Assembly (NCBI GenBank): GCA_963764585.1
Contig: CAVXTB010000006.1
Location: forward strand, 248,001 to 312,000
Source: JAOPZW01 sp963764585
GTDB lineage: Bacteria; Actinomycetota; Thermoleophilia; Solirubrobacterales; Solirubrobacteraceae
DNA: 64,000 nt
Reading direction: 5' to 3'
The position numbers were made by a program, and so were the translations under genes. Below, in pieces: positions 26,169-33,914 of this stretch (its first letter is position 1; every line of letters starts with the position of its first letter). Under the pieces are notes generated by a model. It saw only the letters and a list, made by a program, of their open reading frames with translations. It made no database searches and was not told the DNA's origin.

Positions 26169-27502
26169 TCGACGTCGCCGACCTGCAGGGCGGGATCGTC
26201 CGCGGCTACGGGCAGCGCTTCGGCTTCGCCCGCCACCTGTTCGCGCGCGTGACCGAGCCGGCGCCGGCGCGCATGTTCCTCGCCGCGATGGCCAACCCGG
26301 TGACGACCGAGGAGGAGTGGGCCGGGCATCCGGAGACGACCCTCAACGTCGCCCTGTCGTTCCGCGCGCTCGAGGCGCTCGGCCTGCCGGCCGCGATCCT
26401 CGACGGCTTCCCGCCCGAGTTCCGCTGCGGCATGGCGCACCGCTCCGAGCGCCTGGGCGACGACCCGCGCACGTGGGAGGACGACCTGCGCGACCTCGAC
26501 GTGCTGCTCGTCGTCCACGCCCAGAGCGCCGACGCGCTGGCGCAGGAGTGCGAGGGCTGGGAGCGCGCGCTGGATCGCGGCGACCACGGCCTGGCGCTCG
26601 CGCACGTGCAGGAGGCCGGCCTGCTCGGCCAGCAGCGCGAGCACTTCGGCTTCACCGACGGCTTCTCCCAGCCGGCGATCGAAGGCGTCGCCCGCGAGGA
26701 CGTGCGCGGGCAGGGGATCCCGTACAAGCGGCCGCCGTGGCCGCTGGTCCCGACGCGCTGGCGCGCGGTCAAGCCAGGCGAGTTCGTGCTCGGCTACGAG
26801 GACGAGGACCGCGCCCTGGCGCCCGCACCGCCGCCGCCCTTCGACCGCAACGCGACGTTCATGGTCTGGCGCAAGCTCCACCAGGACGTGGCGCGCTTCC
26901 GCGCCCAGATCGCCGAGCAGGCGCGGCGGCTGGGGCTCGACGAGGAGCTGGTGGCGGCCAAGCTCGTCGGCCGCTGGCGCGACGGCAGCCCGCTGGCGCT
27001 GCGTCCGGACGCGCCCGACCCGGCGCTCGGCAACGACAAGGTGCGCGCCAACGACTTCCGCTACGCCAACGACCCGCTCGGGCTGCGCTGCCCGCGCGGC
27101 GCCCACGTGCGCCGCACCAACCCCCGCGACGGGCTGGGCTGGCAGGGCCGCCTGACCGCGCGCCACCGGATCCTGCGCCGCGGCATGCCCTACGGCCCGC
27201 CGCTGCCCGAGGGCGCCGGCGACGACGGCGTGGCGCGCGGACTGCTCTTCGTCTGCATGCAGGCCTCGATCGCCCGCCAGTTCGAGATCGTCCAGACGCA
27301 GTGGTGCAACGACGGCAACGCCTTCGGCCTCGGCGCCCAGGCCGACCCGATCACCGGCCCGGCCGGCGTCGAGGTCGCGCACATGATCGAAGGCGCCCCG
27401 CCGCGCGTCGTCTCGCCGCTGCGCAGCTGCGTGGAGTGCCGCGGCGGCGAGTACTTCTTCGTGCCGGGGATCGCTGCGCTGCGGGCGCTGCCTTCGTTGT
27501 AG
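26165..27502 (+). CDS. DyP-type heme peroxidase
   Basis: A 445-residue dye-decolourising peroxidase. The distal signature is FGFTDGFSQP with catalytic Asp165, and the proximal heme ligand is His314 in CPRGAHVRRTNPRD, the usual family arrangement. No Tat or Sec signal is present, so it is cytosolic unless carried out by a partner. It is the last gene of a three-gene overlapping cassette with two uncharacterised proteins, and the start ATG overlaps the upstream stop by four bases. The length places it with the longer P/V-type enzymes. Downstream lies an inserted IS element. Confidence 0.92.
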   Translation: MIDVADLQGGIVRGYGQRFGFARHLFARVTEPAPARMFLAAMANPVTTEEEWAGHPETTLNVALSFRALEALGLPAAILDGFPPEFRCGMAHRSERLGDDPRTWEDDLRDLDVLLVVHAQSADALAQECEGWERALDRGDHGLALAHVQEAGLLGQQREHFGFTDGFSQPAIEGVAREDVRGQGIPYKRPPWPLVPTRWRAVKPGEFVLGYEDEDRALAPAPPPPFDRNATFMVWRKLHQDVARFRAQIAEQARRLGLDEELVAAKLVGRWRDGSPLALRPDAPDPALGNDKVRANDFRYANDPLGLRCPRGAHVRRTNPRDGLGWQGRLTARHRILRRGMPYGPPLPEGAGDDGVARGLLFVCMQASIARQFEIVQTQWCNDGNAFGLGAQADPITGPAGVEVAHMIEGAPPRVVSPLRSCVECRGGEYFFVPGIAALRALPSL

Positions 27503-27593
27503 CGCGCGGTCTCCGCTCGTCGTCTGCGTCTTCGTGCGGCCAGGGCATCGAGGGGAGGGCGTCCGCCCGGCGCCGCGAGGGCGCCCGTCCGAG
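27503..27593. other. short non-coding flank left of the IS
   Basis: No gene is seen between the DyP stop and the IS end. It holds REP-like copy 2 and GC-rich dyads (GCCCGGCGC, GAGGGCGCCC) that may end the DyP transcript. Confidence 0.5.
27536..27566 (+). repeat. REP-like repeat, copy 2
   Basis: GCGGCCAGGGCATCGAGGGG followed by AGGGCGTCCGC. It lies 33 nt after the DyP stop and faces copy 3 on the other side of the IS. Confidence 0.6.
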
Positions 27594-27633
27594 CGAGTGT
27601 CGACTTTGTCGGGCATAGAGGGTGTTGCGTAAG
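27594..27633 (+). repeat. left terminal inverted repeat of the IS
   Basis: CGAGTGTCGACTTTGTC at the outer end, then GTTGCGTAAG at the inner end. It matches the reverse complement of 29133-29172 with five mismatches over the central 34 nt. Confidence 0.85.
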
Positions 27634-27760
27634 GGTCGGGCTGTGTGGCGGCGGTGGGCTTGGGGCGCGACCGTTTGGTGTCGGGGGGTTGGGCGGCGGT
27701 GAGCTGGTCGGACGCGGTGCTGCGACCGCCGGAGAGCGGGTTGCTCGCGCGGCGGGGTGT

Positions 27761-29095
27761 TTAGGCGGTCTGTGGCTGGTAGCGGAAGAGCTTGAGGAGG
27801 TTGTGGGTGGTGGCGATCAGCCGCCATTCGGCGCGCACCGCTGTGTGTCCTCGGCGGCTGAAGCGACCGATTCGGCGGGTGTGTTTGGTGTGCGCGAAGA
27901 CCGGCTCGACGAGCTCGGCGCGGCGGCGGTAGAGACGCTTGCCGGCACGGGTGGCGAGGATCTTGTTGATGCGGTCGGCCTCGGGGCCCTGGCGGGGCTG
28001 CTGCTTGCGCTGCTTGTTGTGCGGGTCGCTGGTCGGGATCACCACGACCGCGCTTTGGCGGGCGGTGGCGATGTCATCGTGGTTCCAGTAGCCGCCGTCG
28101 GCGAGCACGCACTTGACCTTCGCCTCGTGGCCGACCGCCTGCAGGTTCTCGCGGGTCGCCCGGAGCATCGCCAGCAGTTGGTGGCTGTCATTGGGGCTGG
28201 TGGTGACGTCGGCGGCGAGAATCACCCTGCCCTCCCCGACGACCGCCTGGGCGTTGTAGGCCTGCACGTGCGCGCCGCGGTCGCGCATGATCCGGCTATC
28301 GGGGTCGGTGATGTTGCGCTTGGCGTCGGCGGGCGGCTCGGGACCCGGCCCGTCGCCCGGTGGGCGCCCCCTCGGGTTGCGGCCGGTCCGCTCGCGGTGC
28401 TCGGCGCGGCGGGCGAGCATCGCCTCATGCTCGGCCACGCGCGCGGCCTGCTCGGCCTCAAGCTCGCGCTTGGCGCACTCCAGCCGCTCGCGGCGCGTGA
28501 CCGGATCCGTCAGTTCCTGCGGGACTTCGTCGCCGCGCGCCTGGCCGAACCGGGCGTCCTCCTCGGCGTCGGTCTCGTCGGCCTCGGCCAGGATCCGGTC
28601 GACCTCCTGGCGGATCTTCTCGTAGGTCCGGTTGGCCGAGATGCCGGCGTTGGCGGCGATCTTGGTGCCGTCCACAGCGACCGTCCCGACCTTGACCATC
28701 CCGGCCTTCTGGCACAACGCCAGCACCTGCACGAACAGCTCCGCCAGCGGCTCGGCAAACCGCTTGCGAAAGCGGCTGATCGTGGTGTGATCCGGAGCGC
28801 GGTTGGCCGCGATCACCCGGAAAGCGACGTCCTCCAAGCAGCGCCGCTCGATCCGCCGCGACGAGCGCTCACCCACGCAGTAGGCGTAAAGCAACAGCGC
28901 GACCATCATCGCCGGATCGTGCGCCGGGCGACCACTGCCGTCCTCGCGGTATTGGCCGTAGACCGCGCCCAGATCCAGCCGCGCAACGACTTCCAGCAAC
29001 CACCAGGCCAGATGCTCGGCCGGCAGCCACTCCCGCACGCTCGGCGCCAACAAGAAGTCCTGCTCGCGATCGCACGACAAGAAGTTCTGCGCCAT
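27761..29095 (-). CDS. IS1182/IS5-like family transposase
   Basis: A 444-residue DDE transposase. The N-terminal domain (SVREWLPAEHLAWWLLEVV, then GRPAHDPAMMVALLLYAYCVGERSSRRIE) is the DUF772 segment. The catalytic domain contains VAVDGTKI (first Asp), VLADGGYWN (second Asp) and KRLYRRRAELVEPVFAHTKHTRRIGRF with the terminal Glu. A charged, coiled linker rich in ERLECAKRELEAEQAARVAEHEAML lies between, typical of IS1182. The gene is intact and fills the element. Base composition is slightly less GC-biased at third positions than in neighbours. Confidence 0.93.
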   Translation of the reverse strand: MAQNFLSCDREQDFLLAPSVREWLPAEHLAWWLLEVVARLDLGAVYGQYREDGSGRPAHDPAMMVALLLYAYCVGERSSRRIERRCLEDVAFRVIAANRAPDHTTISRFRKRFAEPLAELFVQVLALCQKAGMVKVGTVAVDGTKIAANAGISANRTYEKIRQEVDRILAEADETDAEEDARFGQARGDEVPQELTDPVTRRERLECAKRELEAEQAARVAEHEAMLARRAEHRERTGRNPRGRPPGDGPGPEPPADAKRNITDPDSRIMRDRGAHVQAYNAQAVVGEGRVILAADVTTSPNDSHQLLAMLRATRENLQAVGHEAKVKCVLADGGYWNHDDIATARQSAVVVIPTSDPHNKQRKQQPRQGPEADRINKILATRAGKRLYRRRAELVEPVFAHTKHTRRIGRFSRRGHTAVRAEWRLIATTHNLLKLFRYQPQTA

Positions 29096-29132
29096 CGCAG
29101 AACCCTCTTAAACCAGTCGGACAGACCCGCGA

Positions 29133-29172
29133 CTTACGCAACAGCCTCATAGCCAGACAAAGTCGACGCTCG
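29133..29172 (-). repeat. right terminal inverted repeat of the IS
   Basis: Reverse-complement partner of 27594-27633; the outer end reads GACAAAGTCGACGCTCG. Confidence 0.85.
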
Positions 29173-29220
29173 ACGCCGATCGAGCGCGAACGCGCCACGC
29201 CCGCGCGCCCGGCGCGGCAA

Positions 29221-29250
29221 GCGAACCGTTCCCCTCGGTGCCCTGGCCGC
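29221..29250 (-). repeat. REP-like repeat, copy 3
   Basis: Minus-strand copy reading GCGGCCAGGGCACCGAGGGG then AACGGTTCGC. Inverted with respect to copy 2 across the IS. Confidence 0.6.
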
Positions 29251-29635
29251 GCGGCGCCGCCAGCGCGAGCGGAGCCCTGAGGGCCGCCGCCCCGCCGAAG
29301 GAACACCGTTCAACGCCAAGTCACGCCCTCGGCTCAGACCCACCTTGGAGCCGATGCCGATGACGAGTCGTGAACATGCCCGCCGCCTGATGCTCATTCT
29401 CCTCGCCAGCGAGGGGACGGCCCTTCGCAAGGCCGCCGACGACCGGATGCTTCTCCGGCGGGACCGAATCGGAGCGACTCGACACGGCAACGGTCTCCAG
29501 GCAGGTACGGAGGTTTCAGGGGAGGCGCGTGAGCGCGGGGTGGAGGAGTGGCGGATGTGGGCCGCTCCGACCACACTTGGGACCGCGCACCGCGCGCCGT
29601 GAACGTGCTCTGACTCGCAGCCAGGCTGCATCGCT

Positions 29636-29809
29636 CCGGGGGCCTGCGCCCCCTGGTCCAGCGGAGTGGTGAGCGAAGGCGACCAGAGCCGCCGGGGGGC
29701 AACTCGGCGGGCGCGGGCCGGGCTATCCGGGGGGACGGCCCGGCCCTCTCGCCAACAAGCCAGCCACGTAGCTCCGGCCCTCAGTCGCATCCCTCCCGAG
29801 GGCCGGAGC
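29636..29809 (+). ncRNA. candidate structured RNA: five consecutive hairpins
   Basis: Successive perfect stems are GGGGGC/GCCCCC (29638-29653), CTGGTC/GACCAG (29653-29686), CCGCCG/CGGCGG (29689-29710), GGGCCGGGC/GCCCGGCCC (29715-29746) and a 12-bp GCTCCGGCCCTC/GAGGGCCGGAGC (29771-29809). The array ends 28 nt before the start of the kinase-like ATPase gene, so it could be a leader or riboswitch, or a separate small RNA. I could not match it to a known class. Confidence 0.35.
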
Positions 29810-29837
29810 CGTGGCCGGCACACGCAGGACAAACTCG

Positions 29838-30425
29838 ATGTCACGACGTCCCACGAACAAGACCAGGCTCGGAACGCTCGTCGTCACGGCGGTGCCGGTG
29901 ACGGCGCTCGCCCTGGCCACCGGCGCGGGCGCGGGCGCGCCGCTGCCGGTCTGCGCGCTGATCGGCCTCGTGGTCGGCGTCGCGCTCGGGGCGATGCTGG
30001 CCAAGTCGGTCCCGTCGACGACCGAGCCCGCCGCCGAGCCGCGCGGGCAACGCACGTTCGGCGTGCGCGCGCTGCTCTCGCGCGCCGCGCACGAGGCGCG
30101 GCCGGCGCTGTCGGAGGTCGCCGTCCGCGTCGACGTCGCGCCCTCGCGGCTGCGGACCGTCGGCGACCCGGAGTGCCTGCACCGCGCGGTCGCCGACCTG
30201 ATCGCGCAGGCCGCACGGCGCTCGCCACCCGGCGGCGTCGTGACGCTGGCCGCGCGCTCGGCGCCCTCCGGCGTGCGCCTGGAGGTCGTCGACGAGGGCA
30301 AGGGCGACTGCGGGATGGGCCTCGCCGACGTGCGTCGGATCGTCGACCGTCACGGCGGCGAGCTGCGCGCCGAGCCGGCGCTGCCGCGCGGCTGCCGCGT
30401 CGTCGTAGAGCTTCCAGGGGGATAG
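29838..30425 (+). CDS. membrane protein with histidine-kinase-type ATPase domain, no phospho-acceptor domain
   Basis: A 195-residue protein. Residues 10-55 give one or two membrane segments (LGTLVVTAVPVTALALA, VCALIGLVVGVALGAML). The rest is a GHKL ATPase-like fold: LHRAVADLIAQAARRSPPGG replaces the N-box, VVDEGKGDCGMGLADVRRIVDRHGGEL gives the G boxes. No H-box or dimerisation domain is present, and the N-box asparagines are lost. It may be a degenerate kinase or ATP-binding regulator. It follows the hairpin array and converges on the aldehyde dehydrogenase gene. Confidence 0.72.
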   Translation: MSRRPTNKTRLGTLVVTAVPVTALALATGAGAGAPLPVCALIGLVVGVALGAMLAKSVPSTTEPAAEPRGQRTFGVRALLSRAAHEARPALSEVAVRVDVAPSRLRTVGDPECLHRAVADLIAQAARRSPPGGVVTLAARSAPSGVRLEVVDEGKGDCGMGLADVRRIVDRHGGELRAEPALPRGCRVVVELPGG

Positions 30426-30436
30426 GGGAAGAGGCG

Positions 30437-30470
30437 GTGGTGGCGTCGCTCAGGAGAGCGACGCCATCAC
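30437..30470. terminator. bidirectional terminator hairpin overlapping the dehydrogenase stop
   Basis: Perfect arms GGCGTCGCTC (30442-30451) and GAGCGACGCC (30456-30465), loop AGGA, extended to about 15 bp with one mismatch. The hairpin contains the stop codon (30450-30452) and last codons of the aldehyde dehydrogenase gene, and lies 11 nt past the stop of the convergent ATPase gene. Confidence 0.65.
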
Positions 30471-31889
30471 GTGCTTGACCTGCGTGTAGTCCTCGAGCGC
30501 GTACATCGACAGGTCCTTGCCGTAGCCGGACTGCCCGTACCCGCCGTGGGGCATCTCGCTGGCGAGCGGGATGTGGTCGTTGATCCAGACGCAGCCGAAG
30601 CGCAGCGCGTTGGAGACGCGCAGGGCGCGGCCGACGTCGCGCGTCCAGACCGACGCGGCCAGGCCGTACGGCGTGCCGTTGGCCCACTTGACCGCCTGCT
30701 CCTCGTCGGAGAACGGCTGGACGGTGATGACCGGCCCGAAGATCTCGCGCTGGATCATCTCGTCGTCCTGCTGCAGGCCGCTGACGACCGTCGGCTGCAG
30801 GAAGAAGCCGGGCAGGTCGGGCTCCTTCCCGCCGGTCACGATCTCGGCGTGGCTGGGCCTGCGCTCGAGGAAGCCCTCGACGCGCTCGCGCTGGCGCGCG
30901 GAGTTCAAGGGGCCGAGGGTCGTGTCGGCCGAGCGCATGTCGCCCATGACGTAGCCCGAGGCCTCCTTGGCCAGCCCGTTGACGACGTCGTCGAGCACGT
31001 CGCCGGAGGCGAGCACGCGCGTGGCCGCGGTGCAGTCCTGGCCCGCGTTGTAGAACCCGGTCCCCGCGATCGTCTCGAGCACCGTGTCGAGGTCGACGTC
31101 GTCGAAGACGACGACGGGCGCCTTGCCCCCCAGCTCGAGGTGCACGCGCTTGAGCGTCTTGGCGGCGTGCTCGGCGATCCACCTGCCGGTCTCGACCGAG
31201 CCGGTGAGCGACACCATGTCGACGTCCTCGTGCTCGACGAGCGCCGCGCCGGGGTCGTTGCCGCCCGCGATCACGTTGAGCACGCCGTTGGGCAGGAACT
31301 CGGCAGCGAGCTCGGCGAGCTTCAGCGTGCTCAGCGGCGTGGTCGGAGCGGGCTTGAGGACGATCGTGTTGCCGGTCGCCAGCGCCGGGCCGATCTTCCA
31401 CACCGCCATCATGATCGGGTAGTTCCACGGCGCGATCTGGCCAATGACGCCGACGGGCTCGCGCCGGATGATCGAGGTGTAGCCCTCGAGGTACTCGCCG
31501 GCCGCCTTGCCCTCCATGCAGCGCGCGGCGCCGGCGAAGAAGCGCAGGTTGTCGACCATCGCCGGGACCTCGTCGTCCTTGAAGGTCTGCAGCGGCTTGC
31601 CGGCGTTGGCCGACTCGAGCTCGGCGATCTCGTCGGCGTGCTCCTCGACCGCGTCGGCGAGGTGCAGCAGCGCCAGCGAGCGCTCGGCGGGGGTCGTCGT
31701 GCCCCAGCCGCCCTCGAACGCGGCGCGCGCGGCCTTCACCGCGCGGTCGACGTCCTCGGTGGTGGAGCTCGGTGCCTGGGCGATCTCCTCGCCCGTCGAC
31801 GGGTTGATGACGGCGTCGGTGCGCCCCTCGGCGGCGTCGACCCACTCGCCGTCGATGAAGTTCTTGAACGTCTGCGTGGCAGTGGCCAT
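30450..31889 (-). CDS. gamma-aminobutyraldehyde-dehydrogenase-like aldehyde dehydrogenase
   Basis: A 479-residue NAD-dependent aldehyde dehydrogenase oxidising an aldehyde to its acid. Catalytic residues are Asn156 (PWNYP), Glu252 (LELGGKAP) and Cys286 (GQDCTAATR). The variant QDCTAATR and the C-terminal NDHIPLASEMPHGGYGQSGYGKDLS are typical of aminobutyraldehyde/betaine aldehyde dehydrogenases used in putrescine degradation. The putrescine aminotransferase is not adjacent. The ATG start gives the usual FIDGEWVDAAEG N-terminus. Confidence 0.88.
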   Translation of the reverse strand: MATATQTFKNFIDGEWVDAAEGRTDAVINPSTGEEIAQAPSSTTEDVDRAVKAARAAFEGGWGTTTPAERSLALLHLADAVEEHADEIAELESANAGKPLQTFKDDEVPAMVDNLRFFAGAARCMEGKAAGEYLEGYTSIIRREPVGVIGQIAPWNYPIMMAVWKIGPALATGNTIVLKPAPTTPLSTLKLAELAAEFLPNGVLNVIAGGNDPGAALVEHEDVDMVSLTGSVETGRWIAEHAAKTLKRVHLELGGKAPVVVFDDVDLDTVLETIAGTGFYNAGQDCTAATRVLASGDVLDDVVNGLAKEASGYVMGDMRSADTTLGPLNSARQRERVEGFLERRPSHAEIVTGGKEPDLPGFFLQPTVVSGLQQDDEMIQREIFGPVITVQPFSDEEQAVKWANGTPYGLAASVWTRDVGRALRVSNALRFGCVWINDHIPLASEMPHGGYGQSGYGKDLSMYALEDYTQVKHVMASLS

Positions 31890-31963
31890 GCGCGGAACCT
31901 AGCACCGGCCAGCACGCCGTTCGGGCGCATCTCGGGCGCCCGCCTGTGCCGCAGCGGCGAGCC

Positions 31964-32209
31964 CTACTGCAGGTAGCGCTCGACCGTGTCCTCGTCGCGC
32001 AGCGATGCGTCGTCGGGGTCCAGCCCGGCGCGCTCGCGGGCGCGGCGCTGGCGCAGCAGGTCCCAGTACTTGTCGAGCTCGACCTTGATGCGCTCGAGGC
32101 GCGCGTGCTCCTCGGGGCCGAGGCCGTCGCCCTCGGAGTGCGCCTGCAGCAGCCGGTGCTCCTCGGCGACGAGTTGCTCGATGTGGTTCGTCACGCGCGA
32201 GTCGTCCAT
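31964..32209 (-). CDS. DUF2630 family protein
   Basis: An 81-residue, charged, helical protein matching the small actinobacterial DUF2630 family: VTNHIEQLVAEEHRLLQ, then ARLERIKVELDKYWDLLRQRRA. It has no known function. It sits between the dehydrogenase and the SDR gene on the same strand, 15 nt downstream of the SDR stop, so it may belong to one transcript with them. Soluble and cytoplasmic by sequence. Confidence 0.85.
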   Translation of the reverse strand: MDDSRVTNHIEQLVAEEHRLLQAHSEGDGLGPEEHARLERIKVELDKYWDLLRQRRARERAGLDPDDASLRDEDTVERYLQ

Positions 32210-32224
32210 GCGCGCAGGCTACAG

Positions 32225-33031
32225 CTACACGAAGTTCGGATAGAGCGTCATCCCGCCGTCGACGAAGATCGTCGTCCCGACGACGTAGTCGGCCTGGTCG
32301 GACGCCGCCCACGCGACCGCCCGCGCGACGTCAGCCACCTCGCCCCAGCGGCCGAGCGGGATCTCGTCCTGCACCGTGCGCCGCTCCTGCGGATCGGCGG
32401 CGACCTCCTCGTTGATCGGCGTCGCGATCGCCCCGGGCGCGATCGACACCACGCGGATCCCGTGCGGCGCCAGCTCGTGCGCGACCGACTGCGCGAAGAG
32501 CTTCAGGCCGCCCTTCGACGCGCAGTAGTGGCTGTACTTCCTCCACGGGATGACCTCGTGGACGCTCGAGATCATCACGATCGCCCCGCGCGCGTCCGCG
32601 GCGCGCATGATCCGCGCCGCCTCGCGCGTGCAGAGGAAGACGCCGGTGAGGTTGACCGTGATGACCCTCTCCCACTCGGCCAGCGGCATGTCGACGACCT
32701 CGAAGGGCGCCTCCACGCCCGCGTTGTTGACGACGAGGTCGAGGCCGCCGAGGGCGTCGCGGGCCTCGGCGAAGCCGCGCGCGACGTCGTCCTCGACGGT
32801 GACGTCCATCGCCACCGGCACCGCGCGGCCGCCGGCCGCCGCGATCGCCTCGACCATCGCGCGCGCTTCGTCGACCTTGCCGCGGTGGTTGATCGCGACC
32901 GCGGCGCCGTGGGCGGCCAGCTCGAACGCGGTCCCCTGTCCGATGCCGGAGGCGGCGCCGGTGACGAGCGCGCACCGGCCCTCGAGCAGGCGCGCGGCGG
33001 GCGGGTGGAGGTGGAGCTCAGGATCGGGCAC
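32225..33031 (-). CDS. SDR-family oxidoreductase (glucose-1-dehydrogenase-like)
   Basis: A 268-residue classical SDR. Cofactor motif TGAASGIG, NNAGVE, catalytic Ser in ISSVHE and YCASK for YxxxK. The sequence after beta-2 (INHRGKVDEA) has an arginine and no acidic residue, favouring NADP. The motif SSVHEVIPWRKYSHYCASKGG is characteristic of glucose 1-dehydrogenase-like members. The GTG start is the first in-frame start and lies 33 nt from the divergent SCP2 gene. Confidence 0.87.
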   Translation of the reverse strand: MPDPELHLHPPAARLLEGRCALVTGAASGIGQGTAFELAAHGAAVAINHRGKVDEARAMVEAIAAAGGRAVPVAMDVTVEDDVARGFAEARDALGGLDLVVNNAGVEAPFEVVDMPLAEWERVITVNLTGVFLCTREAARIMRAADARGAIVMISSVHEVIPWRKYSHYCASKGGLKLFAQSVAHELAPHGIRVVSIAPGAIATPINEEVAADPQERRTVQDEIPLGRWGEVADVARAVAWAASDQADYVVGTTIFVDGGMTLYPNFV

Positions 33032-33064
33032 GGCTGTGGGCCTACCCCTCTAAGCTGCCCGGCG

Positions 33065-33481
33065 ATGCCCTACTTCAAGGACGCCGAGGACGTCTACTCC
33101 AACCTCGGCAAGCTCTTCGAGGACGCCGTCGCCGACGACGAGCTGGGGCCGCAGCTGCGCAGCACCGACACCGTGGTGCAGTACCGCATGCGCCGGCCCG
33201 ACTCGCAGCTGACGCTGCAGGTGCTGGAGGAGGGCGAGCCGCGCGTCGACTTCGGCGTCACCGAGCTCAAGCCCGAGGTCGTGCTCGCCATGGACGCCGA
33301 CACGGCCCACAAGTTCTGGCTGGGCAAGGTCAACGTCACCACGGCACTCGCCCGCGGGCAGATCAGCGCGCGCGGGCCCGTGGCGAAGATCCTCAAGCTC
33401 GTCCCGCTGGTCAAGCCGGTCCGCACGCGCTACGAGTCCCAGCTGCAGGCCGCCGGCCGCGAGGACCTGGCCAAGGTGTAA
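33065..33481 (+). CDS. SCP2 sterol-carrier-domain protein
   Basis: A 138-residue single-domain sterol-carrier-protein-2-like protein. The pattern LTLQVLEEGEPRVDFGVTELKPEVVLAMDADTAHKFWLGKVNVTTALARGQISARGPVAKILKL-like run (visible in pieces: MDADTAHKFWLGKVN, ARGQISARGPV) is the usual SCP2 core binding a hydrophobic ligand. No signal peptide. Divergent from the SDR. It may bind fatty acyl or sterol compounds used by nearby enzymes, which is inference. Confidence 0.82.
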   Translation: MPYFKDAEDVYSNLGKLFEDAVADDELGPQLRSTDTVVQYRMRRPDSQLTLQVLEEGEPRVDFGVTELKPEVVLAMDADTAHKFWLGKVNVTTALARGQISARGPVAKILKLVPLVKPVRTRYESQLQAAGREDLAKV

Positions 33482-33512
33482 GGCGCGCGACGACGGGGGT
33501 AAGCCGATCGTC

Positions 33513-33914
33513 GTGAAGCTGCTCGTCCTCGCCACCGATCCCGTCTCTGCCGACGATGTGCGCGAGGCGCTCCCCGAGGACGAACTCGAGGGCGCCGAGG
33601 TGCTCGTCGTCTCGCCCGCCGTCAACGAGTCGCCGGTCGCGTTCTGGGTCTCGGACTCCGACGAGGCGATCGCCGACGCCGAATCGACCGCCGAGCAGAC
33701 GGCCGAGGCGCTGCGCGAGCGCGGCGTCAAGGCGCGCGCGACCACGGGCGACAGCGAGCCGCTGATGGCGCTGCAGGACGCGCTGGCCACCTACCAGGCC
33801 GACCGCGTGCTCGTCTTCGCGCGCGCCGACGAGGGCGCCCGCTACCGCGAGGACGACGTCCTCGGCGAGGCCCGGCGGCGCTTCGGCGTGCCCGTCACCG
33901 AGGTCGCCCGCTGA
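33513..33914 (+). CDS. small Rossmann-like protein, distantly UspA-like
   Basis: A 133-residue acidic protein with a GTG start. The beginning MKLLVLATDPVSADDVREAL and the end YQADRVLVFARADEG and FGVPVTEVAR suggest a universal-stress-protein-like alpha/beta fold, but the ATP-binding GxxGxxGS motif is absent. It lies 31 nt after the SCP2 gene on the same strand. Its 3' end overlaps the convergent epimerase gene by 20 nt. Function unknown. Confidence 0.65.
   Translation: MKLLVLATDPVSADDVREALPEDELEGAEVLVVSPAVNESPVAFWVSDSDEAIADAESTAEQTAEALRERGVKARATTGDSEPLMALQDALATYQADRVLVFARADEGARYREDDVLGEARRRFGVPVTEVAR

Larger units (their letters stand above)
27594..29172 (-). mobile_element. IS1182-like insertion sequence
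   Basis: An element of about 1.58 kb with one transposase gene on the minus strand. Its ends form imperfect inverted repeats: 34-nt arms beginning TCGACTTTGTC and ending GTTGCGTAAG match at 29 of 34 positions. Just outside, CGAG on the left and CTCG on the right extend the symmetry. No simple direct target duplication is seen. It appears complete and possibly active, since the transposase frame is uninterrupted. The exact outer border is uncertain by about 6 nt on each side. Confidence 0.85.
29173..29837. other. gene-poor region with atypical composition and a hairpin array
   Basis: No confident gene is seen. An open frame from a TTG at 29345 (ATGs at 29354 and 29360) to 29602 would encode up to 85 residues, but its third codon positions are far less GC-rich than real genes here and I recognise nothing in it. 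The first part holds REP-like copy 3; the last 200 nt hold five successive hairpins. The composition suggests inserted or remnant DNA. Confidence 0.5.

Noticed and set aside
29345..29602. 85-codon open frame starting at TTG
   Set aside because: Third codon positions are not GC-biased, there is no ribosome site and no recognisable motif, so it was described only within the region entry.
29636..29809. Match of the hairpin array to a known riboswitch (ydaO-type, 6C RNA)
   Set aside because: The loops lack the six-cytosine runs of 6C RNA, and I could not align the conserved purine-rich blocks of the c-di-AMP riboswitch, so no class was assigned.
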